DNA of 64,000 bases from an uncultured Porphyromonadaceae bacterium (GTDB lineage Bacteria; Bacteroidota; Bacteroidia; Bacteroidales; Muribaculaceae), in NCBI GenBank assembly GCA_902461565.1, contig CABPYL010000007.1, forward strand, positions 29,321-93,320. Reading direction: 5' to 3'. Position 1 is the first letter of the stretch, and each line of letters begins with the position of its first letter. Below the pieces are notes generated by a model. That model was not told the origin of the DNA and did not search any database. It saw nothing but the letters and a program-made list of their open reading frames with translations. This document shows, in pieces, positions 52,122 through 61,470 of the stretch. A program made the position numbers and the translations under genes.

Positions 52122-54041
52122 TTACTTCACTTCCTCGAAGTCTACGTCGGTTACGTGGTCGTCGGGGTTGCCGCCGTTGGTATGGGCGTTACCTCCTAAA
52201 TCCTGAGGACCTGCCTGCTGTTGGGCCTGCTGCTGCTGGGCCTGTGCGTTGAGGATGTCCTGCTGTACGGCACCGAATGTGGTTTCGATTTCTTTGATTG
52301 CGGCGTCGATACCTGCGAGATCGGCGTTCTTGTGTGCTTCTTTCAGTTTGGCTACGGCTCCTTCGATTGCTGCGCGTTTGTCGGCGGGAATCTTGTCTCC
52401 GAATTCGCTGAGCTGCTTTTCGGTCTGGAAGATTACGGCGTCGGCCTGATTAATTTTGTCGGCGCGCTCTTTTTCGCGTGCGTCGGCGTCGGCGTTGGCT
52501 GCTGCCTCGTCTTTCATACGCTTGATTTCGGCGTCGGTAAGGCCGCTGGATGCTTCGATGCGGATGCTCTGTTCCTTGCCGGTTGCTTTGTCTTTTGCGG
52601 ATACGTTGAGGATACCGTTGGCGTCGATTTCGAATGTTACTTCAATCTGAGGTATGCCGCGGGGGGCGGGAGCGATGCCGTCGAGGTGGAATTTGCCGAG
52701 GAGTTTGTCGTCTTTTGCCATCGGGCGCTCGCCCTGGAGTACGTTGATTTCAACTGAGGGCTGGTTGTCGGCTGCGGTGGAGAATGTCTCGCTCTTGCGG
52801 GTAGGTATGGTTGTGTTTGCTTCGATAAGTTTTGTCATTACGCCGCCGAGGGTTTCGATACCTACGGACAGAGGCACAACGTCGAGCAGAAGGACGTCTT
52901 TGACGTCGCCGCTGAGTACGCCGCCCTGGATTGCTGCGCCTACGGCCACTACTTCGTCGGGGTTCACGCCCTTGCTGGGCACTTTGCCGAAGAATTTTTC
53001 TACCTGCTGCTGGATTGCGGGGATACGTGTGGAACCGCCGACGAGGATTACTTCGTCGATGTCTTTAGCGGAGAGGCCGGCGTCGCGCAGGGCGTCCTCG
53101 CATGGCTTGAGGGTGGCGTGGATAAGTTTATCGGCCAGCTGCTCGAATTTAGCGCGTGTGAGGGTCATCTGCAGGTGTTTGGGCACACCGTTTACGGGCA
53201 TGATGTAGGGCAGGTTGATTTCGGTGGATGTCGCGCTGGAGAGTTCGATTTTTGCTTTTTCTGCAGCTTCGCGGAGGCGCTGGAGGGCCATAGGGTCCTG
53301 ACGGAGGTCTACGCCTTCTTTTGCGAGGAAGTCGTCGGCCATCCAGTCGATGATTACGTGGTCGAAGTCGTCGCCGCCGAGGTGGGTGTCGCCGTTGGTG
53401 GATTTAACTTCGAATACGCCGTCGCCGAGTTCGAGGATGGAGATATCGAATGTACCGCCGCCAAGGTCGAATACTGCGATCTTCATGTCTTTGTTGGCTT
53501 TGTCGAGACCGTATGCGAGTGCAGCTGCGGTGGGTTCGTTTACGATACGGCGTACGTTGAGGCCTGCGATTTCGCCGGCTTCCTTGGTTGCCTGGCGCTG
53601 AGAGTCGTTGAAGTATGCGGGAACGGTGATAACGGCATCGGTAACGGCCTGTCCGAGGTGGTCTTCGGCTGTTTTCTTCATTTTCTGAAGAATCATTGCG
53701 GAAATCTCTTGAGGAGAGTATTCGCGTCCGTCGATGTCGATACGCGGGGTGTTGTTTGCGCCGCGTACAACTTTATAAGGTACACGTTCAATTTCGTTGA
53801 GAACCTGATCGTAGGTCTCGCCCATGAAACGTTTGATGGAGTAGATTGTACGTTTGGGGTTGGTTACGGCCTGACGTTTTGCAGGTTCACCGACTTTGCG
53901 TTCGCCGCCGTCGACGAAAGCCACAACCGAAGGAGTTGTGCGAGCGCCTTCGGAGTTGGGTATTACCACAGGGCTGTTGCCTTCGAGTACGGCAACGCAG
54001 GAGTTGGTTGTTCCTAAGTCAATACCAATTATTTTTCCCAT
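52122..54041 (-). CDS. dnaK: Chaperone protein DnaK (Hsp70)
   Basis: A 639-residue ATP-dependent chaperone. MGKIIGIDLGTTNSCVAVLE opens the nucleotide-binding domain; KEAGEIAGLNVRRIVNEPTAAALAYG and FDLGGGTFDISI are visible; the linker LLLDVVPLSVGIETLGGV leads to the substrate-binding domain. The C-terminus is Gln/Ala-rich (QAQQQQAQQQAGPQD) and ends DDHVTDVDFEEVK, close to the EEVD-like end of bacterial DnaK. It is a single gene here: dnaJ and grpE are not adjacent, as is common in Bacteroidales. Ends at a strong hairpin. Confidence 0.98.
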   Translation of the reverse strand: MGKIIGIDLGTTNSCVAVLEGNSPVVIPNSEGARTTPSVVAFVDGGERKVGEPAKRQAVTNPKRTIYSIKRFMGETYDQVLNEIERVPYKVVRGANNTPRIDIDGREYSPQEISAMILQKMKKTAEDHLGQAVTDAVITVPAYFNDSQRQATKEAGEIAGLNVRRIVNEPTAAALAYGLDKANKDMKIAVFDLGGGTFDISILELGDGVFEVKSTNGDTHLGGDDFDHVIIDWMADDFLAKEGVDLRQDPMALQRLREAAEKAKIELSSATSTEINLPYIMPVNGVPKHLQMTLTRAKFEQLADKLIHATLKPCEDALRDAGLSAKDIDEVILVGGSTRIPAIQQQVEKFFGKVPSKGVNPDEVVAVGAAIQGGVLSGDVKDVLLLDVVPLSVGIETLGGVMTKLIEANTTIPTRKSETFSTAADNQPSVEINVLQGERPMAKDDKLLGKFHLDGIAPAPRGIPQIEVTFEIDANGILNVSAKDKATGKEQSIRIEASSGLTDAEIKRMKDEAAANADADAREKERADKINQADAVIFQTEKQLSEFGDKIPADKRAAIEGAVAKLKEAHKNADLAGIDAAIKEIETTFGAVQQDILNAQAQQQQAQQQAGPQDLGGNAHTNGGNPDDHVTDVDFEEVK

Positions 54042-54210
54042 AATTGTAAGTGTTAAGTCTTTTATATTGTTTAATGAATTTCATTTTGTCTGCTATCTAT
54101 AAAAACAAATCGTGTGCCAAAAAGGTTTGGGCGTTGCCGCGTCATATCGGTGCTGACAAAGTGGCAGTCGGCGTGTGTGCCGGCTGCATGCTATTGTTGT
54201 GCGGACTGGT

Positions 54211-54915
54211 TTATCGGGACATTATTCCGGTTATCTCGGAGGCATATTGTCTGCCTACGGGGATTGATGTGCCGTTGGAGAGGATAACTTCCTGCTTGCT
54301 GTAGCTTTTAATCTTTGACTTTGATACGACGAAGGAGCGGTGTATCCGTAAAAAATAATCCTGCGGCAGGAGCGCAAAAATATTTTTGAGCAGAATACGC
54401 GAGACGATGCAGTTGCCCGAGGTCTTGAAAATTTTTGAATAACCTTCTGTTGCTTCAATATACAGGATATCGTCGACGGGAATACTGATATTGTTATAGT
54501 CCTGCTTGACGGTGATACATTGTGATACGGTCTGGAACTGCTGTCGTCCGATACGTCGCAGGGCTTTGGAAAAAGCGGTCTGAAAACGGTTGAAAGAGAA
54601 TGGCTTGTGAAGATAATCAACTGCATCGAGGTCGAACCCTTCGAGCGCGTACCGTAAATATGCCGTGGTGAATATAAAGCATGTGCCTTCGGGCATGCGG
54701 GATGCTATTTCGAGCCCGTTGATGCCGTCCATTTCTATATCAAGAAAAACTATATCCGGCCTGTTGCGCTGAATATTGTCGAGACCTTCCGATGGGTCGG
54801 AGAATTTCTGCAGCTCAATGTTTCCTATCCGTTGGCAGAATTTTTCTATTATGTCCAGGGCCAGAGGCTCGTCGTCGATAGCCACACATCTGATACTGTC
54901 ATTCATGTTTGTCAA
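54211..54915 (-). CDS. LytTR-type response regulator
   Basis: A 234-residue DNA-binding regulator. The receiver domain (about 8-125) has the phosphorylation site D59 in VFLDIEMDGINGLEI and the acidic pair at the start (AIDDEPLAL). The C-terminal LytTR domain (about 135-232) is seen in ILYIEATEGYSKIFKTSG, DYFLRIHRSFVVSKSKI and ILSNGTSIPVGRQYA. It overlaps the histidine kinase gene by 17 bp and is probably phosphorylated by it. Likely targets are the divergent lipoprotein and RND operon, by proximity only. Confidence 0.92.
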   Translation of the reverse strand: MTNMNDSIRCVAIDDEPLALDIIEKFCQRIGNIELQKFSDPSEGLDNIQRNRPDIVFLDIEMDGINGLEIASRMPEGTCFIFTTAYLRYALEGFDLDAVDYLHKPFSFNRFQTAFSKALRRIGRQQFQTVSQCITVKQDYNNISIPVDDILYIEATEGYSKIFKTSGNCIVSRILLKNIFALLPQDYFLRIHRSFVVSKSKIKSYSKQEVILSNGTSIPVGRQYASEITGIMSR

Positions 54916-55936
54916 GGTTTATTCTCAGTTCAACATCAAACAGTCCGTTCTCCTCTTTAATATTCAGCGAATAGTTGCCGGGATACAAGGCCGACAGTCT
55001 GTTCCGGCAATTGTCTATTCCTACCGGCATATCTTTGCGGAACTCATCGGAATGTTTCAGTATCATATTCCGGGTGTGGAAATACAATATGCCGTTATTC
55101 AGATGCAGTTTTATCAGGATATGGCAATCGCGATTCGAAGAAGCTCCATATTTGAAGGCATTTTCCACAAATGTCAGAAAAATCATTGGTGGGATGGATG
55201 CCGCATTGTTGTCTGTTGAAAAATCTCGGATTACGTTTGTGTGTCTGTCCAGCCGGATAAGCTGGAGGTCGATATAATTGTTTATATAGTTGATTTCGTC
55301 GGCGATTGTAACCCAGTCGCTGTTAGCTGTCAGATATGTGTATTTAAGCAGTTCGGTAAATTTGATGAATGCGTCCTCTGCCTTTTGCGAGGTGCCTATT
55401 ATCAGACTGTATAGCGAGTTGAGTGTATTGAAAAGGAAGTGAGGGTTAATCTGGGCTTTGTATAGTGCCAGTTCTGCTTTGTCGCGTTGGTTTTCCACAA
55501 TATTCTGCAACAGCAGCCGGTGATATAGTTCTTTGATGAAAGCCACAGTAAGAGAGTAGCATATAACCACCAGGAACATGAGCCACACGGTTATTGCGAC
55601 ATTGTAGTTTCTTACCCGCGTCTGATATTCGGACATGGATGGTATTACAAAATCCATTTCAGGCAACGGGTATAAGGTGAGCATATATGTAAGTAATATA
55701 AATACCAGGGAAATGATGCCTATCTTATAATATGCCCGTGAAAGTATGAGCTGTGGCAGATGCAATTTTTTGGTGATAAAGTAGCATCCGTACAGATATG
55801 CAATGGCCAGGCATGAAAACACGGGAGATATTCTCCACCAATTCTGTGCCGGTCCGACGATTATCAGGAGAGGCATGATAACGATGCAGAAGAACAGATC
55901 GAAGATTAAATTGGTCTTGTGCTCCAAAGATTTCAT
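54899..55936 (-). CDS. LytS/YehU-type sensor histidine kinase
   Basis: A 345-residue kinase with four hydrophobic helices in the first 135 residues (about 10-28, 38-54, 72-88, 113-137). The His_kinase domain has H166 in AQINPHFLFNTLNSL. The ATPase part contains SIPPMIFLTFVENAFKYGA (N-box), then GIDNCRNRLSALYPGN (G-box-like). No periplasmic sensor domain is evident, so it probably senses a membrane-related signal. First gene of a two-gene operon, transcribed from a perfect promoter only a few bases upstream; the mRNA is nearly leaderless. Confidence 0.92.
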   Translation of the reverse strand: MKSLEHKTNLIFDLFFCIVIMPLLIIVGPAQNWWRISPVFSCLAIAYLYGCYFITKKLHLPQLILSRAYYKIGIISLVFILLTYMLTLYPLPEMDFVIPSMSEYQTRVRNYNVAITVWLMFLVVICYSLTVAFIKELYHRLLLQNIVENQRDKAELALYKAQINPHFLFNTLNSLYSLIIGTSQKAEDAFIKFTELLKYTYLTANSDWVTIADEINYINNYIDLQLIRLDRHTNVIRDFSTDNNAASIPPMIFLTFVENAFKYGASSNRDCHILIKLHLNNGILYFHTRNMILKHSDEFRKDMPVGIDNCRNRLSALYPGNYSLNIKEENGLFDVELRINLDKHE

Positions 55937-55940
55937 GTCG

Positions 55941-55972
55941 CAAAATTAACACTTATTTCTATCAGTGGCAAA
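55941..55972 (-). promoter_or_regulatory. Promoter of the LytTR two-component operon
   Basis: On the minus strand TTTG (55969-55972), 20 bp, TAATTTTG (55941-55948), a full consensus match. The -7 box ends 4 bp before the ATG at 55936. Confidence 0.8.
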
Positions 55973-56076
55973 CTTCGGGTGTTACCTTCATTTACACTTT
56001 TGCGCTGTCTGTTTACACTCGCTGTGATATACATGTATTATTTGCGAAATTTGCGCAAACTCAATTATCCGATATA

Positions 56077-56940
56077 ATGAAAACAAGACATATCTTTATT
56101 CCGATGGTCATTGCCTCGATATTGTTCTCCTGCAACGGGAACACCGGGAAGGAACAGCAGTCTTTGGAAAATATTACCAAGCAGGAACTCGCCACCGCTC
56201 TGGCTGAGCGCGACGAGCTTCTGTCGCTGGTTAAGGAGGTTTCTGTCGGCCTGGAGCAGATTAAGCAGCTCGAAAACATCATGACTATCGCTGCCGCGAA
56301 TCCAAACGAAAATCCCGGACAGAAAGCCCGGATACTTGCGGATATTTCTGCCGTCAAAGGAAAAATCCGACAGCGGAAGGAGCAATTGCAAAATTTAGAG
56401 GCTAAACTTCACCGTTCCACAATCAACAGCAAAGAACTTAAGGAAACAATTGAGGCCCTGAGTATACAGATAGATTCCCAGATGGAAGAAATCGAATCTC
56501 TGAGGCAACAGCTTGTGGCTGCTAACGCACAGATTGGCATTCTTCACAGCACCGTAGATTCTCTCTATACAACGGTCTCGGCTGTTACAGGCGAAAGAGA
56601 TTCGGCAAAAGAGGAGTCGGTTAAACTTGAGAATGCACTTAATACATGCTACTACATTATCGCTACAAAATCCGAATTGAAAAATGCCAATATCATCGAA
56701 TCCGGATTTCTCCGCAATACAAGACTGATGAAAGGCGATTTCGATAATGACGCTTTTGCAATCAGCGATAAAAGCACCCTCGCCGTTCTGCCTCTCGGCA
56801 CTGATAAGGCAAAGATTCTGACAAATCATCCGAAGGAGTCTTATGAAATAGTGGAGGAGAACGGACAGAAAATAATCAGAATAATAAGTCCGGCTAAGTT
56901 CTGGAGTCTGACAAACTATCTTGTTGTCCAGAAAAACTAA
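56077..56940 (+). CDS. Coiled-coil lipoprotein
   Basis: A 287-residue lipoprotein (C19, in ILFSC) I cannot assign to a named family. Residues about 28-190 are almost entirely heptad-rich (ELATALAERDELLSLV, KIRQRKEQLQNLEAKLHR, QMEEIESLRQQLVAANAQI), predicted long coiled coil, and the last 100 residues form a globular part ending PAKFWSLTNYLVVQKN. It may span the periplasm. It is divergent from the LytTR operon (140 bp) and lies 152 bp before the RND operon, suggesting a regulated envelope function. Confidence 0.7.
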   Translation: MKTRHIFIPMVIASILFSCNGNTGKEQQSLENITKQELATALAERDELLSLVKEVSVGLEQIKQLENIMTIAAANPNENPGQKARILADISAVKGKIRQRKEQLQNLEAKLHRSTINSKELKETIEALSIQIDSQMEEIESLRQQLVAANAQIGILHSTVDSLYTTVSAVTGERDSAKEESVKLENALNTCYYIIATKSELKNANIIESGFLRNTRLMKGDFDNDAFAISDKSTLAVLPLGTDKAKILTNHPKESYEIVEENGQKIIRIISPAKFWSLTNYLVVQKN

Positions 56941-57092
56941 AAATAAATTATCAAAAACCATTGGCGTCGGTGTATTGTTTCTAATAAAAATAGTCCGGTT
57001 ACCCAAACATATAAAAACCGGAACAACGGATAACATCAATCCCGGTTTAATAATTCATCGATTAGCTTAATATACTCAGGATTAACAACATT

Positions 57093-58370
57093 ATGAATAT
57101 GGATAACAACGGGAATATACGTCCCGAAAAATTGTTGCTGCAGACATATGCTTCATATTTACGCCGGCTTTGCAGGAGATGCAGGGAATGGTGGGTAAGT
57201 ATTCCAATCAAAGGGCGCCGGTGGATCGGCGTAATACTCTGCGTTGCGGTTATTTCTGCTATTGTGGTCAGCTATATTCTGAATCACCGTCCGGTGGAGG
57301 AAATGCTTCCTGTTGTTGCTGTTGAGACAGTGAAAACAGAGGATGTAAACATCTATGGAGAATATGCAGCCCGTATCCGCGCACAGCAATTTGTGGAAAT
57401 CCATGCACGTGTTGAGGGCTATCTTGAGCGTATGCTTTTTGCCGAAGGTACCTATATCGAAAAGGGACAGACTTTGTTTATAATTGACCCGCAGCTCTAT
57501 CAGGCTCGGGCAAACCGTGCAAAGGCGCAACTTAACAAGGCAAAAGCTCAGGCATTGAAGGCAGAACGGGATTTAAACCGAATCCGTCCGCTTTACGAAC
57601 AGAACGCTGCCAGTCAGCTTGACCTGGACAACGCTATCGCGGCCTACGAAAGTGCTACGGCCGATGTGGCAGTGTGCGAGGCAGATCTTACCCAGGCGGA
57701 ACTGACACTGGGCTATACGTCGGTCCGTTCCCCGGCCTCCGGATACATATCGGAACGCAATGCCGATATCGGCGCCCTTGTGGGCCCCGGAAATCAGTCG
57801 CTGCTGGCAACAGTTGTGAAAAGCGATACAGTGCGTATCGATTTCAGCATGACTTCGCTTGAGTATCTCCGTTCAAAAGCCCGTAACATAAATCTTGGAC
57901 AGCGTGATTCCACCCGCACCTGGGATCCTTATATTACCGTTACCCTGGCCGATGGTTCTGCTTACCCGTATCGCGGACTGGTTGATTTTGCTGATCCGCA
58001 GATCGACCCCAAGACAGGTACTTTCTCGGTAAGGGCCGAGATGCCCAACCCCGACCATATTCTGCTTCCGGGACAGTTCACGCGCGTGAAACTGCTGATG
58101 GATGTGCGCGAGAATGCAGTGGTGGTTCCAACCCGGGCGCTGATTATAGAGAACGGCGGAGCCTATCTCTACGTGGTACGGGCAAATGATGTAGTTGAAA
58201 AGAGATACGTGGAAACCGGTCCCGAAATCGGAAATAATACTATAATAGAACGCGGACTTGTGGCCGGAGAACGTATTGTCGTAGAGGGACTTCACAAGCT
58301 TTCGCATGGAATGAAAGTGGAAGTTGAGCCTGTTGCAACCCAGAATGAAACCACAACCGAGGAGGAATAA
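57093..58370 (+). CDS. RND efflux periplasmic adaptor (HlyD/AcrA-like)
   Basis: A 425-residue membrane fusion protein. Unlike AcrA it has no lipobox: a long cytoplasmic N-terminus (about 44 residues, Arg-rich) precedes one transmembrane helix (about 45-64). The lipoyl halves, EIHARVEGYLERMLFAEGTYIEKGQ and TSVRSPASGYISERNADIGALV, flank an alpha-hairpin with AKAQALKAERDLNRIRPLYE. It connects the inner-membrane pump to the TolC-like channel. First of three coupled genes; substrate unknown. Two Met codons (57093, 57099) are near the start. Confidence 0.9.
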   Translation: MNMDNNGNIRPEKLLLQTYASYLRRLCRRCREWWVSIPIKGRRWIGVILCVAVISAIVVSYILNHRPVEEMLPVVAVETVKTEDVNIYGEYAARIRAQQFVEIHARVEGYLERMLFAEGTYIEKGQTLFIIDPQLYQARANRAKAQLNKAKAQALKAERDLNRIRPLYEQNAASQLDLDNAIAAYESATADVAVCEADLTQAELTLGYTSVRSPASGYISERNADIGALVGPGNQSLLATVVKSDTVRIDFSMTSLEYLRSKARNINLGQRDSTRTWDPYITVTLADGSAYPYRGLVDFADPQIDPKTGTFSVRAEMPNPDHILLPGQFTRVKLLMDVRENAVVVPTRALIIENGGAYLYVVRANDVVEKRYVETGPEIGNNTIIERGLVAGERIVVEGLHKLSHGMKVEVEPVATQNETTTEEE

Positions 58371-58374
58371 TGCG

Positions 58375-61300
58375 ATGAAGAATAATTTTTTTCTTAGTCA
58401 TCCCGTCTTTTCGATTGTCATTTCTATCGTTATCGTTATTGTCGGTACGATAGGACTGGTGCTTCTGCCTGTCGACCAGTATCCACAGATTGTGCCGCCG
58501 GTGGTTAGGATTGCAGCTTCCTATCCCGGTGCCGATGCACAGACTGTATCGCAGGCAGTGGCGACTCCTATCGAACAGGAGCTTAACGGTACGCCGGGAA
58601 TGATTTATATGGAGTCGTCGAGTTCCAATTCCGGAGGCTTCTCGGCAACGGTTACCTTCGATATTTCCACCGATCCCGATCTCGCGGCAGTGGATATCCA
58701 GAACCGATTGAAGAAGGCCGAATCGCGCCTGCCGGCCGAGGTGGTGCAGAATGGCATCACCGTGGAGAAACAGGCCGCAAGCCGGTTAATGACCATAACG
58801 CTGTTTTCCTCCGACTCTAAATTTGATGAAATCTATCTGTCGAACTATGCTACGCTGAATGTTCTCGACCTGTTGAGGCGCGTGCCCGGTGTCGGCAGTG
58901 TGTCGAATGTCGGCAGCCGGTACTATGCGATGCGTATCTGGGTGCAGCCCGACAAACTTGCCGATCTGGGGCTGACGGTCAAGGATCTGCAGTCGGTTCT
59001 CCGCGACCAGAACCGCGAATCGGCGGCCGGTGTGCTCGGCGAAGCGCCGATAGAGGGTGTGGACATAACCATCCCAATCACCGCGCAAGGGCGTCTGTCG
59101 TCTGTCGACGAGTTCGAGCAGATTGTGGTGAGGGCCAATCCCGACGGTTCGATTATCCGACTTAAGGATGTCGCCCGTATATCTCTTGAAGCCTCCTCCT
59201 ATTCAACGGAGAGCGGTATAGACGGAGGTAATGCCGCCGTTCTCAACATAAATATGCTGCCTGGCGCCAACGCCATCGAGGTTGCCGACCGTGTAAAGGA
59301 AACGATGAAAGAAATCGGCCGTAATTTCCCTGAGGGAATTACGTATGCGATTCCTTTTGATATGACCACCTACATATCCGCTTCCATTCATCATGTGTAC
59401 CGTACACTGTTCGAGGCGCTGCTGCTTGTGATGCTGGTTGTTTTCCTGTCGTTGCAGAGCTGGAGAGCCACGATAATTCCTATTGTTGCTGTCCCTATCT
59501 CTCTAATAGGAACATTCGGTGTTATGCTCGCATTCGGTTTCTCGCTCAATATGCTCACTCTGCTGGGCCTGATTCTGGCAATCGGTATAGTTGTGGACGA
59601 TGCAATCGTCGTAGTCGAGAATGTAGACCGTATTATGAACGAGGAAGGGCTTTCGCCCTATGAGGCAACAAAGAAAGCGATGAGCAATCTCAGCGGTGCT
59701 CTGATAGCCATGTCTCTTGTGCTCTGTGCCGTTTTTGTACCGGTGAGTTTCCTTCCAGGTATCACCGGACAGCTCTATCGCCAGTTTACAATAACTATCG
59801 CCGTATCTGTCATAATATCTACCATCGTGGCGCTGACATTGAGCCCAGTAATGTGCTCTATGATACTGCGTCCCGATAGAGGCGGACACAAAAATTTCCT
59901 TTTCCGCGCGATAAACAGGGGATTGGCCGCAGGGAACCGGTTCTATTGCGCCCAGGTGGATAAGACACTTCACCATTCACGCTTCATGTTCATAGCCTTT
60001 GTTGTCATTCTGATAGGAATATGGGTGATGAATATGGTAGTGCCACAGAGCTTTATGCCGAAAGAGGACCAGGGCTATTTTACTGTGGAACTTGAATTGC
60101 CCGAGGGAGCCACTATCGAGCGCACACGCAAAGTTACCGAACGGGCAATGGCTTTCCTGCAATCCGACCCCGCGGTAGAGCATGTGCTTAACGTAACGGG
60201 TTCAAGCCCGCGTGTAGGTTCCAACCAGGCGCGCAGCCAGCTCACCGTGATTCTTAAGCCGTGGGGCGAACGCACTTCAGATGATATTTCCGATGTTATG
60301 GAACGCGTACGGCAGGAGCTGGCCCGCTATCCGGAGTCGAAAGTATATTTGTCTACGCCGGCGGTTATTCCCGGCCTCGGAAATTCCGGAGGTGTCGAGA
60401 TGGTGCTTGAGGCGCGTGGCGACGCTACTTATGACGATCTGCGCCAGGCAGTAGATACATTAATGTATTACGCTTCCCAGCAACCCGAACTGGCTGGGCT
60501 TTCCACCGCGATGCAGAATGCCATACCGCAGCTTTACTACGATGTCGACCGCGACAAAGCGCGTCTTCAGGGTGTGCCCATGTCGGATATATTCTCGACT
60601 ATGAAAGCGTTCACGGGCTCGCTGTATATCAACGATTTCAATATGTTTAACCGTATATACCGCGTATATATCCAGGCCGAGGCTCCTTATCGGGCCTACC
60701 GCGACAATCTGCGTCTTTTCTTTGTGCGTGGTGCCGACGGTGCCATGATACCGATTACGGCGCTCGGCTCCACACGCTATATCACAGGAGCCGGTACTAT
60801 AAAACGTTTCAATATGTTCAATGCCGCTCCTGTCACAGGCGAGGCGGCTTCGGGCTACAGTTCCGGCCAGGCCATGACTACGCTGGAGCAGATTGCCGCA
60901 GATCATCTGCCTGAGAACATCGGTCTTGAATGGAGCGGCCTGTCATATCAGGAGAAACATGAAAGCGGCAACACGGCGTTTGTCCTTATGCTCGCCCTCC
61001 TGTTTGTGTTTCTCTTTCTTGCAGCCCTCTACGAGAGCTGGACTGTGCCTATAGCAGTTATTCTGTCGTTGCCTGTCGCAGGTCTGGGAGCTTATCTCGG
61101 AATATGGATATGCGGCCTCGAAAACAACATCTATTTCCAGATCGGACTGGTAATGCTGGTAGGCCTTGTTGCCAAAAACGCTATTCTGATTGTAGAGTTT
61201 GCCAAAGAAGAGGTAGACAAGGGGCGCGATGCAGTGTTGGCCGCAATCACGGCCATGAAGCTGAGGTTCAGGCCAATCGTAATGACGTCGCTCTCGTTTA

Positions 61301-61470
61301 TTCTCGGTCTGCTGCCACTTGTATTTGCAACGGGTCCGGGTTCGGCGAGCCGTCAGGGCATAGGTACAGGTGTATTCTTCGGAATGCTTGTAGCCGTTGC
61401 TGTCGGAATAATATTTGTGCCATTCTTCTTTGTATGGGTATATCGTATTAAGGAAAAATTGAAAAAATGA
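58375..61470 (+). CDS. RND (AcrB/HAE1-like) efflux transporter
   Basis: A 1031-residue proton-driven inner-membrane pump. The first helix begins FSIVISIVIVIVGTIGLV, followed by porter sequences (QYPQIVPPVVRIAASYPGAD). Helix 4 carries the paired aspartates in GIVVDDAIVVVENVDRI that define the HAE1 family, and the C-terminal half repeats the fold (ALLFVFLFLAALYESWTVP; VGLVAKNAILIVEFAKEE). Start at 58375 (MKNNFFLSHPVF), 4 bp after the adaptor stop; the upstream frame to 58324 lies in the adaptor gene. Expected to export hydrophobic compounds. Confidence 0.95.
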   Translation: MKNNFFLSHPVFSIVISIVIVIVGTIGLVLLPVDQYPQIVPPVVRIAASYPGADAQTVSQAVATPIEQELNGTPGMIYMESSSSNSGGFSATVTFDISTDPDLAAVDIQNRLKKAESRLPAEVVQNGITVEKQAASRLMTITLFSSDSKFDEIYLSNYATLNVLDLLRRVPGVGSVSNVGSRYYAMRIWVQPDKLADLGLTVKDLQSVLRDQNRESAAGVLGEAPIEGVDITIPITAQGRLSSVDEFEQIVVRANPDGSIIRLKDVARISLEASSYSTESGIDGGNAAVLNINMLPGANAIEVADRVKETMKEIGRNFPEGITYAIPFDMTTYISASIHHVYRTLFEALLLVMLVVFLSLQSWRATIIPIVAVPISLIGTFGVMLAFGFSLNMLTLLGLILAIGIVVDDAIVVVENVDRIMNEEGLSPYEATKKAMSNLSGALIAMSLVLCAVFVPVSFLPGITGQLYRQFTITIAVSVIISTIVALTLSPVMCSMILRPDRGGHKNFLFRAINRGLAAGNRFYCAQVDKTLHHSRFMFIAFVVILIGIWVMNMVVPQSFMPKEDQGYFTVELELPEGATIERTRKVTERAMAFLQSDPAVEHVLNVTGSSPRVGSNQARSQLTVILKPWGERTSDDISDVMERVRQELARYPESKVYLSTPAVIPGLGNSGGVEMVLEARGDATYDDLRQAVDTLMYYASQQPELAGLSTAMQNAIPQLYYDVDRDKARLQGVPMSDIFSTMKAFTGSLYINDFNMFNRIYRVYIQAEAPYRAYRDNLRLFFVRGADGAMIPITALGSTRYITGAGTIKRFNMFNAAPVTGEAASGYSSGQAMTTLEQIAADHLPENIGLEWSGLSYQEKHESGNTAFVLMLALLFVFLFLAALYESWTVPIAVILSLPVAGLGAYLGIWICGLENNIYFQIGLVMLVGLVAKNAILIVEFAKEEVDKGRDAVLAAITAMKLRFRPIVMTSLSFILGLLPLVFATGPGSASRQGIGTGVFFGMLVAVAVGIIFVPFFFVWVYRIKEKLKK

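Noticed and set aside
53118..54017. Plus-strand open frame of 299 codons
   Set aside because: Antisense to dnaK.
54050..54304. Plus-strand 84-codon frame with two hydrophobic stretches, upstream of dnaK
   Set aside because: It overlaps the end of the LytTR gene, has no promoter or family match, and the dnaK leader occupies the rest.
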